Of a stretch of DNA of 64,000 nucleotides, positions 55,609 to 64,000 are shown one piece after another. The DNA comes from Stomoxys calcitrans. Taxonomy: Eukaryota > Arthropoda > Insecta > Diptera > Muscidae. Location: the NCBI RefSeq assembly GCF_963082655.1, contig NC_081555.1:24851291-24915290 (forward strand). The letters run 5' to 3'. Positions within the stretch are counted from its first letter, which is position 1, and every line of letters begins with the position of its first letter. The translations under genes were made by a program, and so were the position numbers. The notes under the pieces are model-generated. The model did not search any database. It saw only the letters and a list, made by a program, of their open reading frames with translations, and was not told the DNA's origin.

Positions 55609-55965
55609 GCTTCGTAAAATATATGGACCAGTTTGCGTTAATAGAGAATATAGGCTTCAAATGAACCACGAGCTGTATGCGCAGTAAAACGTGGATAGCA
55701 TAGTTACACGTATCAAAATATAACAGCTGCGTTGGTTAGGTCATTTTGTCAGAATGGATGAAGAAGTTCCAGCAAATAAGTCTTTTAAAGGCAGACACAG
55801 TGGTAAACGCAAACCGGGACAACCAAAAGCCCGATGAAAAGATCAAGTGGTGGGAGACACCTCGAAACTTGGTGTCAGAGATCTTTGAATGATCGCAGAA
55901 GATCGAAGCGCTTGAAATGTTAGTCTACGTTCGGCTAGCAGAACAAATGTTCTGTCATAGTAAAG
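55609..55965 (+). mobile_element. RTE-like 3' fragment (same family as 3158-5476)
   Basis: CGTAAAATATATGGACCAGT starts at the position where the first copy ends coding. The frame reads RKIYGPVCVNREYRLQMNHE, one stop, then QLRWLGHFVRMDEEVP, and SGKRKPGQPKAR, the RWLGHVxRM and RxRGRPxxRW patterns at the C-terminus of such elements. It ends near CATAGTAAAGTAAAT, possibly the element's 3' tail. Confidence 0.8.
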
Positions 55966-55969
55966 TAAA

Positions 55970-56262
55970 TATGAGTGCCAGCAACATTTTGCTTGTGGTC
56001 CACATCGGTATATAACCTGATATAGCTTCTATATAAACCGAATCGGGAGATCGATTTATGCCACAGGAAGCCGCTGTTGTTATCTGATTTGGCTGAATTT
56101 TTGCATGTAGTCTTCTGGTGTGACTTCCAACATACATGGTAAGTATGGTCTTAAACGGTTTATAACCAGAGATCTCATATAAATCAATCTCCCGACCAGA
56201 ATTCTATGGCCCAAGTAACTTCCATTTTTGGCTGATTTGGCCGAAATTTGGTACGTAAAGCA
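55970..56262 (-). mobile_element. Mini-me-like fragment
   Basis: ATAACCTGATATAGCTTCTA, AACCGAATCGGGAGATCGAT, GGCTGAATTTTTGCATGTAG and AAATCAATCTCCCGACCAG are family body motifs in reverse, about two units. No termini. Confidence 0.65.
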
Positions 56263-56269
56263 AACAAGT

Positions 56270-56370
56270 ACGGAGGCCACCGTAGCGCAGAGGTTAGCAT
56301 GTCCGCTTATGATGCTGAACTCCTGGGTTCAAATCCTGGTGAGAACATCAGAAAAAAACATGTCAGGCGG
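56270..56370 (+). mobile_element. SINE head fragment
   Basis: CGGAGGCCACCGTAGCGCAG, GGTTAGCATGTCCGCTTATG and CTGGGTTCAAATCCTGG are the complete tRNA-like head. The body is replaced after about 56370 by unrelated sequence. Confidence 0.85.
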
Positions 56371-56651
56371 CCTTTGTTGGGGACATGTTTTGAAAAAGCC
56401 CTCGATAAAGTATTTCGCCACAAGAACCGTAGTGGAACCAATCTGGTGAAGATCTAATATAGGTAAGTTTGACTTGAGGTAGGTAATATCCTTAAAAGGA
56501 TCATTTATGTGTGAATGTTTGGCAAATTTTATGTCACCAAAACCAATGCCGACGGTAATAAACTCTGCTCTAGAAAATGAGAACAAAGTTAAGTTTTTGC
56601 CAATAACCACAGTGCGCCCTATGAATTCCTATGGCTCATGATTTAAAGGTG

Positions 56652-56712
56652 ATATGTGAGAAGTTTGCCCCTGTTCCTTAGTGGATGGTTTATGGGTAAA
56701 ATTTGCAATTTT
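56652..56712 (+). mobile_element. SINE tail fragment
   Basis: ATATGTGAGAAGTTTGCCCC, TGTTCCTTAGTGGATGG and GGGTAAAATTTGCAATTT. Same orientation as the head 280 bp upstream, so both may be ends of one SINE whose middle was replaced (56371-56651). Confidence 0.75.
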
Positions 56713-58424
56713 ATTGATTTAAAGGCTCATCTCAATTAGATTTAGAGATTTTGTGAAGTTTTTATACGAAAATATTGCCATTCCATGTAACAAAGACCAG
56801 TTCCATTTTCACACGAGACCTACTTAGAGTCCCCAGCATGCAGTCCAAGTCGTAGCCCAAAGAGCCACCCGTAGTTTGCCAACGTTTACCCCTTTTTCTT
56901 TGGATTGACATAATTTAATTATAGATTTTGAACAAAAAAGCTCAAATTGCTAAAAACTAACGCCACCTTTTGACTTCACAGCGGCAAACGGCGGCGGTGG
57001 CGGCGTCAGTCATAATCAGTGGGACATTAGCTTTTGCACTCGCCTGCGAATGACAAAAAGTTACTAATGAGCCGTTGTTTGTTTGAAGGCGCGAATTATG
57101 TCGTTGTCTTGCCATAAACAAATCTCATAGTCTTTGCTTACTTTCGTAAAAAGAAAACTGAATTTTAATACAAAACCTTTACAAAGGGAGGGGAGGTCTC
57201 TAAGAGGCTGGTGAGTGAATGGCGTTATGGAGGGTAAGGCAGGGCTTTGCCCAAACTCAAAAGTTAAACCCCCTTGGAAATGAATGAAGTGAAAATGTTC
57301 ACATTTGATAATCAACCAGCAAACGAACGAACGAACGAACGCATAAAGAAGCTCAAACCTCTAAATAAAACAACAACAACAACAGCAACCATACTATAAA
57401 TGAAAGAAAGAAAAAAAATAATAATAATGGCAACCGGAAACGGCTGCAATTTTGAATTTGAATTTGAATAATAACGTGGTCGTCGCTTGCTTGCAAGTGC
57501 CAGCAGACATGCTACTCATTTGTCCCGTCCCATATTTGTTTGAAAAAATTACACAACCAGCAACAGCAAGCAGAACCCTCTGAAACCCTCATCCAAGGGC
57601 TCTTATTCACTGTAGTCACAAAGGACCTGAAGATGAAATGAAATGAAGTGAGAATTTAATTCAACTGCCATAGAGAGAGGAACTGCCATATTTGAAGTGA
57701 AGTGCAGAGCTATGGCAACATGCCATAGTACTCATAGTCCAGGAGGTGGGCTTTGCATTGCTGGCAAGGAATGTCAGTAATGGCGGAACTACCCAGAACT
57801 TTAACAACTCAGCAGTCAGCAGTGTCGTAACTGGCTGGCCAAATTGGTTGACATTGATGGGCCCTTGTTTTGCTAAATTAACAGTTGAAGAAGGTATTTA
57901 ATTTGGATGAGGCAAAAAAAAAACTCTAATTCAACAACACCCTCAATAGTTGTGACACTACTACCCTTAACACCCAATGATGATGAGTGATGAAAAAGAA
58001 AACAACTTTTGATTACAAAAGAAATTAACTTCCCGCACCAAATGGGAGAGTTAGGGCGAAGGCAGAGTTATTCTAGTGTCAGCTTCATTTTTGATTAACT
58101 TTTCTGAAATGCAGGAGGACAGTTGATTTGCCCTCATCACCACCATAGAGCCAAACTAGTGGCAGTCTCTAATGTTCTAGGCTTTATTTTGACATTTTAT
58201 AATAATTCGCTTGGCTGCTGAGTGCCTGAGGTGGCCATACTTGAAAGAAACTAATTTTCTAGAAAGTAGGAAGTTACATAGATTTAGTAGAAGAAAAGTG
58301 CGGAAAGCAATTCCTAATCGAGATTTTGTGAGGAAGAAATTGAGGCACTGGTGAGAAATGCCACCTCAGCCCTTTGAATAGTTATAAAATCAGCAAATTT
58401 TATCAAAAACAATGAATTTGCCAT
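56713..58424. other. Apparently single-copy DNA with short microsatellites
   Basis: A GGCGG-rich stretch (56983-57007), four GAAC units (about 57323-57340), a CAA tract (57370-57388) and AATA words. No supported coding frame; 57064-57315 on the minus strand has no domain. Confidence 0.45.
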
Positions 58425-59410
58425 ATTCGGTTGAAGGTCATAGGAGAAGTCGTTGTTCGAAATTTGAGCCATATCAGATAAGAATTGCGCCCTCTATAGG
58501 GTCAACAAGTATAACTTCGAGATCGGTTTATATAGGAGCTATATCAGGTTGTAAACCGATTTAGACCATACATGGCATAACTGTTGGTAATCAAAACAAA
58601 ACCCTTTGTGCCAAATTTCAACTTAATCGGATAAAAATTGCGCCGTCTAGAGGCTTAAGAAGTGTAATTGCTCCGTCGAGAGGGATTATTACCAGATTTG
58701 GACCATACTTGTCATTATTGTTGAAAGTCAAACGATGCAATGCAAAATTTCAGCCAAATCGGATAAGAATTACGCCCTGTAGAGGCTTATGAAGAAGTAT
58801 CGGTAAATCGGTTTATATGGGAGCCATAAGCGAAACCAGGCCAGCCTTCTGGGGAGCTAAAACCCTTTGAGTAGCAATAAAATCAGCAAACTTTTTAAAA
58901 TTCTGGAGCTAACACTTTTCTGGGGGTGCTTAGGCCACCCCCAGAGGCCTTTCTACGCTTATAATGGAAGCTATATGAAGTTATGAACCGATTTGGCCCA
59001 TATTTGGTTGAAGGTTATAGGAGAAGTCGTACAAAATTTGCGCCATATCAGATTGCGCCCTCTATAGGCTCTAGAAGTATAAACGGGAGATGGGCTTATT
59101 TGGGAGCTATATCAGGTTGTAAACCGATTTGGACCATATTTGGTATAGTTAATGGAGGTCTAAACAAAACACTTTGTGCCAAATTTTAATCAAATCGTAT
59201 AAGAAGTGCGCCGTCTAGAGGCTTAAGAAGTGTAATCAGGAGATCGGTATATGACAGCTACTTCCGATTATTAACCTATTTGGACCATGCCTGTCATAAT
59301 TGTTGGAAATTTCAGCCAAATCGAATAAGAAGCTTTGCGCCCTCTATGGGCTCAAGAAATATAATCAAGAGATCAATTTATATGGCAGCCATTAGCGAAA
59401 CCAGCCCAAC
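58425..59410 (+). mobile_element. Mini-me-like array
   Basis: Six to seven units with TATAGGAGCTATATCAGGTT, TAAACCGATTTAGACCATAC and CAAATCGGATAAGAATT motifs. A block CTTTGAGTAGCAATAAAATC-AGCAAA recurs at about 58365, 58866, 59431 and, truncated, 59923, indicating larger duplications. No GTCY-seed end. Confidence 0.7.
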
Positions 59411-59504
59411 TTTTTGGGGGGCTAAAACACTTTGAGAAGCAATAAAATCAGCAAATTTTATCAAAAGCAATGGAAGAGGAACACAGAAGAAAAAAGCCGT
59501 AAGG

Positions 59505-59872
59505 CACTGTGATCTTTTTAATTTTGCAGGAGGGTGTTCGGTAGGAAGTATATATTCTGAACATCGCCGCCAGGGTTGCGCTTAGGCTGAGTGAGCTCGG
59601 CATGCTGAAGAAGGATGGTTGCGGCCACAGGTCGATTCTGGTTGTTATGAATGCGGAGGGTAGACTGAGGAGGATCTCCGACCACCTGGGACCAGTGCCG
59701 ACTGGAGTGAGGGCATTCGCGATTAAATTTCCTGAGACGGACGAATGGAGGGCGAATGGTGTACATGAGTAGGCTGAGACCTCGATCTACACCGATGGCT
59801 CCAAGATGGTGTCAGGGACTGGATTGGGGGTCTACTCTCATGCACTCAATATCAGTATGTCTCTTAGACATA
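59505..59872 (+). mobile_element. Non-LTR fragment around the RNase H start, first duplicate
   Basis: GAGCTCGGCATGCTGAAG, AGGATCTCCGACCACCTGGG, ACCTCGATCTACACCGATGG (encodes TSIYTDGS) and GGGGTCTACTCTCATGCACT. It parallels 59944-60290 at an offset of roughly 430 bp, including the preceding AAGCCGTAAGGCAC. Frameshifted throughout. Confidence 0.7.
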
Positions 59873-59943
59873 TCGGAAGATCGATTTATATGGCATTTAT
59901 TTATAACCAGTCCATGCCAAAAGCCTTTGAACAGCAATAAGAA

Positions 59944-61260
59944 GCCGTAAGGCACCGTGCGCTCTTCACTCCTGCAGGAGAATGTCCGGTAGGAAGCCTA
60001 TATTCGGAACTGCGCCGCCAGGATTCCGCTTAGGCTGAGGGAGCTCGGCATGCTGATGGGTGTTATGAATGCGAAGGGTAGATTGAAGAGGATTTCCGAC
60101 TACATGGCACCAGTGCCTACTGGAATGAGGGCATTCGCATTTAGATTTCCTGAGAGGGACGTATGGAGAGCGAATGCTGTACTTGAGGAGGATGAGACCT
60201 CGATCTATATAGATGGCTCCAAGATGGAGTCAGGGACCGGAATGGGGGTCTACTCTGATGTACTCAATATCAGTATGTCTCTGAGACTGCCGGACAAGTG
60301 TACAGTCTTTCAGGTAGAGATCTGTGCCATTGCAGTGCCGCTATCTCACGAATAAATGTTTCAATGTTGTCTTCCAATGCGTCAATTGAAGCGGGTTTGT
60401 CTGTACAGACTTGAGCTTTAATATAGACCCACAAAAAAAGTCTGAAGACGTTAAATCGCACGATTTGACCGGTCCCGAACGTGAAATAAAATGTCCAGCG
60501 AACTTGCCTCTCAATAAGTCCATTGCTACGCGTGCTGTGTGGCTTGTGGTACCGACTTGTTGAAACCACATGTCACGTAAGTCAAGCTCTTGCATTTTGG
60601 GCAAAAAAAGTTGGAATCATCTCACAAAAGCGCTCACCATTCAAAGTTACGTTTCGATTCGTATTATCTTTGAAGAAGCACGGTCCAATGATGCCACCAG
60701 CCCTTAAACCTCACCAAACTGTGACTTTTCTGGATGCAGTGGTAGCTCTTGTAATGCTTCTGGCTGATCTTCACTCCAAAATTGACAGTTCTCGGGACTC
60801 GGTGGGTTGCCTGACTGCAAAGGCACTATGGCTGGTCATCGACCGGAGGAGAACGAGGGAGTTGCTGACGTTCGAAAAGATGTCGACGAGTACCTTGACA
60901 GGAGTCATAAGCGGACACTGTGCCATGGGCATGGCGGCGCGCGTAGGGATACCACACAATGACTTCTGTAGGAGTTGCCTCGATGAGGATGAGAAGGAGA
61001 CTATTGAGCACTTGCTGTCTTCTTGACCGCGTCTGCAGAGACGTAGGCTCTCCTTTCTGTGACCTGGGTAAACTTACGAACCTCTCTCTGATAGGTCTCC
61101 TGAGATTTGTTGAAGGAACGGGATGGTTCCGACGAGGGGAGCCATAAGCTCCGGTGTAGGTACATCCGTGCTTGCGTGGGGATGGGCGTTTCTTCACCCC
61201 AAGCTCGGGTTCTCCTATCTTTCCTTTGTTTGTATTTAACATCTAGCCCGAGGTATCACA
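59944..61260 (+). mobile_element. Non-LTR relic with RNase H start and C-terminus, split by a transposase fragment
   Basis: The frame 60050-60355 reads NAKGRLKRISDYMAPVPTGM then ETSIYIDGSKMESGTGMGVY and LPDKCTVFQVEICAI (RNase H first Asp and Glu). The element resumes at about 60786 with DSVGCLTAKALWLVIDRRRT, VISGHCAMGMAARVG and the cluster CRSCLDEDEKETIEHLL, followed by LLRFVEGTGWFRR near 61100-61140. Between lies a minus-strand transposase fragment. 3' UTR probably to about 61300. Confidence 0.75.
60336..60785 (-). pseudogene. Mariner/Tc1-type (IS630 superfamily) transposase fragment
   Basis: Read on the minus strand from about 60760: a TVW-GLRAGGIIGPCFFKD segment, NRNVTLNGERFCEMIPTFF, then MQELDLRDMWFQQVGTTSHT, ARVAMDLLRGKFAGHFISRS, SCDLTSSDFF and KPASIDALEDNIETFIREIA. 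This is the C-terminal half of a DDE transposase widespread in insects. The second catalytic residue, Asp in the FQQDGA motif, is Val here. Asp is kept in SCDLT, but the PLD/YF part is altered and a frameshift follows. No terminal repeats were found. Confidence 0.75.
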
Positions 61261-61317
61261 TCTTCTTTTTCTTCTCTTTCTCTTTAGGGTACCACAATGG
61301 GTTAAACTGGCTGTGGC

Positions 61318-61536
61318 TTTCCCCCCTAATGCTGGCAACATTTGTGAGGTACTATGCCATGTAAAAACTTTTCTGCAAAGAGTTTCGCACTGCGGCACGC
61401 CGTTCGTACTCGGCTTTAAAAAGGAGACCCCTTATCATTGAGCTTAGAACGTGAATCGGACTGCACTCATCGATATGTGAGAAGTTTGCCCCTGTTCCTT
61501 AGCGGAATATTCATGGGCAAAATTTGCATTTTACTT
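61318..61536 (+). mobile_element. 5'-truncated SINE
   Basis: CCCTAATGCTGGCAACATTT, CGGCACGCCGTTCGTACTCG and tail AAGTTTGCCCCTGTTCCTTA…GGGCAAAATTTGCA. In this copy TTTGCCC and GGGCAAA of the tail are perfectly complementary. The head is absent. Confidence 0.85.
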
Positions 61537-61540
61537 CCTA

Positions 61541-62535
61541 TAAGTGTAGGTAGGTACGATTGTTATTGTAAATGGGCCATATCGGTAAATATTTTAATAC
61601 TGCTGCCATATAAACCGATCTTAGATCTTGACTTCTTAGCCCTATAGATGGCGCACTTTGTATCATATTCATCTGAACTTTTGCATGAAGACCTTTGTTT
61701 CCACTTCCAACAATTAGGTCATGTACGATATAAATCGTTTCATAACCTGATATAGCTCCCATATAAACCGATCCTCCGATTTGACTTCTTGAGCCCCTGG
61801 AAGCCGTAATTTTCATCCGATTTGGCTAAAATTTCGCATTTAGTAATTCTTGAGCTCTTATAAGCCGTAGTTTTTGTTCAATTTAACTGAAATTTTGCAT
61901 GCAGTGTTCTGTTATAACTTCAAACAACTGAGCCAAGTACGGTCGAAATCGGTCTATAGCCTGATACAGCTTCCATATAAACCGATCTCCCGATTTGACT
62001 TCTTGAGCTCTTAAGAACCGTACACTTTGTCCGATTTGGCTATGATTTTGCATGTAGTGTTCTGTTAAGACTTCCAACAAATGTGTCAATTACGGTCCGA
62101 ATCGATCTATAACCTGATATAGCTCCCATATAAACTGATCTACCGATTTGACTTCTTGAGCCCTTACAAGCCGCAATTTTAGTCCGATTTGGCTGAAATT
62201 TCGAATGCGGTATTCTGCTGCAACTTCCAACAACTGTGCCAATTACGATCCAAGTCAGTCTATAACCTAATACATTGGGTTGCCCAAAAAGTAATTGCGG
62301 ATTTTTTAAAAGAAAGTAAATGTATTTTTAATAAATTTTTAATGAACTTTAATCAAATATACTTTTTTTACACTTTTTTTCTAAAGCAAGCTAAAAGTAA
62401 CAGCTGATAACTGACAGAAGAAAGAATGCAATAACAGAGTCACAAGCTGTGAAAAAATTTGTCAACGCCGACTATATGAAAAATCCGCAATTACTTTTTG
62501 GGCAACCAATAGTTCCCTTATAACTGAAATTTTGC
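61541..62535 (-). mobile_element. Mini-me-like array, minus strand, with nested MITE
   Basis: Five to six units of the reverse pattern (CCTGATATAGCTCCCATATA, AACCGATCTCCCGATTTGAC, TTCTTGAGCCCTTACAAGCC, GAAATTTTGCATGTAG). Interrupted by MITE copy 5 at 62275-62509. No terminal hairpin region. Confidence 0.75.
62275..62509 (-). mobile_element. Mariner-type MITE, copy 5 (235 bp)
   Basis: Inverted relative to copies 1, 2 and 4. The right terminal repeat has lost one C (GGGCAACCAA). Right flank TA; the left flank reads CA, a mutated TA. Inserted in a mini-me-like element. Confidence 0.9.
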
Positions 62536-63721
62536 ATGTGGTGCTCCGTTATGACTTTTAGCTACTGTACTAAAATTTCTTAATACAAAATTTCTACGAA
62601 ATTTATTTCCAAAGAGAAAATTTCAAAGAAATTCTCTATAAAATTTTTTTTTTAACTAAAATTTCTTAAATTTTCTTTAAAAACCAATTACATCGTTTAG
62701 CCCACAAAGTCGGAAACTTGGTTTTTATAAATCGAAGTTATCACCCCAATTTTACGACAGTAAATTAGTAATTTAAAGATTTCTCATATTCTCAAACCCT
62801 TATAAAAACTACTGCAATTATTTGTATATGAAGCGTTCACTAAAAATTTGATGCAATTCCCTGGAATTAATGGCTGAAACTATATTTGGGGTAGAATATG
62901 GAAGTGTAAGTGAATGTTTGCTTTAAGGTTTTTGGGAATCTCAAGTGTTTGCCCAGGCTTGGCTTAACAGGCAGTCGTACTTCACACTTCACCACCATCA
63001 TCATAGAAATGATATTTCGATTCTCACTTCAAAATTGAGGAGTTCATTTTTTGAGCAACTCATCCTTAGACAGGCACACTAGCTGATGCCACTGAAAGAT
63101 TTACTGGGCAACCCTTAGACCCAGTCTCAGCACATCTTCTCATAAGTGTGAATATTGAGGTGTTCCTGGTTTACTGCCACGGGGTTACATATCTAAGCAT
63201 CCTGGCATGTGGTTATGTTTGTTTGAGTGATGTGGTAGAATGTGTGTGTGTGTGTGTGTGTGCCTGCACTCTTTCAACTACCCAAGTGTCATTTCAAGTG
63301 GATGATAAACCAATTTGTTAAATACTCGTTACAAAATTAGTGTGAATAATGGGATTATTATCAAAAAAGTTGAAGGGTGCAATTTTGATTTGCTTCGTTT
63401 CAACCCTGTTAGGCCTACACTCCGCCTGCTGCTGCTGCCTCTGCTGATGATGTTTAAAATTATGATTATGGTTTTGTTTTGAATTTTTTGAGATGAGGGA
63501 TATTTTTGCCCTTGTTGTGTTTGGCGTGAATGATTTGAAAAAAAATTTCTATGGCATAATTTGAAGCTTTGATTTTCTATTTTACAAAATGGTGGATGGA
63601 GAATCATGTTTGATTCTAATGTACAAGAGGGACTATAAAATAACAATTTTGAAAAAAGAACGAAGATTGGAACACGAGGGGAAAATGCAAAACAAGACTG
63701 AGGGGAAAATGCGAAAATGTT
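62536..63721. other. AT repeats, TG microsatellite and unassigned DNA
   Basis: 62570-62690 has AAAATTTCTTA-type AT words. 63241-63262 is an 11-unit TG repeat. No supported gene; the minus frame 63329-63772 overlaps the mini-me-like end and has no domain. Confidence 0.45.
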
Positions 63722-64000
63722 TTTATACCCACCACCGAAGGATGGGGGTGGGTCGCAAAAATCTAAGACCATCTAGCCATGTCCGTTCGTCTGTCCATCT
63801 GTCTGTTAAAATCCCCCTGCAGTCTTCAAAAATTGAGATACTCAGCTAAAACTTTGCACAGATTCTTTTTTTGTTCATAGGCAGGTTAAGTTCGAAGATG
63901 GGCTATATCGAACTATATCTTGATATAGCCCCCATATAGACCGATCAGCTGATTTAAGATCTTAGGCCCATAAAAGCCACATTTATAATCCGAGTTTGCT
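63722..64000 (-). mobile_element. Mini-me-like element running off the window
   Basis: Reverse 3' end: TTATACCCACCACCGAAGGA, ATCTAGCCATGTCCGTTCGT, CTGTCCATCTGTCTGTTAAA (GTCY seed), then CTATATCTTGATATAGCCCC body. It lacks the TATA tract between hairpin and seed. Continues beyond base 64000. Confidence 0.8.

Noticed and set aside
61541..61816. 92-codon minus-strand frame
   Set aside because: It translates mini-me-like units, whose other copies contain stops.

Overview
The window is repeat-dense, AT-rich nuclear DNA of a higher (calyptrate, probably muscid) fly. The assignment rests on its repeats: short elements carrying GTCY and TATA microsatellite seeds like the dipteran mini-me class, a tRNA-headed SINE, mariner-type MITEs, and fly-like non-LTR retrotransposons. 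No intact host gene was recognised. By my tally of the coordinates below, roughly 70% of the window is recognisable mobile or tandem repeat. The rest is AT-rich sequence without convincing exons, as expected of intergenic or long-intron DNA. There is one 200-base assembly gap (33286-33485).

Left part (1-14.5 kb): a tandem trimer of SINE fragments, a mini-me-like element with a 153-bp internal array, and a decayed RTE/BovB-like retrotransposon (3.16-5.48 kb). An RNase-H-bearing non-LTR relic with internal duplications abuts and truncates that copy (5.48-7.94 kb). Then come a SINE cluster inside a perfect 13-bp target duplication, a SINE split by a TTAA-flanked piggyBac-type MITE, and further retrotransposon relics, one with a 12-bp target duplication. 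Middle (14.5-39.5 kb): a 2.3-kb Helitron-like element, a 38-unit 41-bp minisatellite, and a 1.9-kb mini-me array. A four-layer nest follows at 28.9-31.2 kb, then a 620-bp CTCTA satellite, the gap, and a 640-bp tandem complex.

Right part (39.5-64 kb): a 2.1-kb array of a 99-bp unit, degenerate 29-bp arrays, a third Helitron-like element, and a dense cluster of head-to-tail and head-to-head non-LTR relics (49.5-55 kb), one carrying a 17-bp minisatellite. A second 3' fragment of the RTE-like family and a retrotransposon interrupted by a mariner/Tc1-type transposase fragment follow. Mini-me-like DNA runs to the right edge.

Nothing here acts together as a pathway. The interest is in nesting order, target-site duplications, internal amplification of repeats, and possible insertion preference: all five mariner MITEs sit in or at the edge of older repeats carrying mini-me-like sequence. 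All coding stretches are remnants with stops, frameshifts or deletions. I saw no CRISPR, tRNA gene, rRNA gene, operon or bacterial feature.
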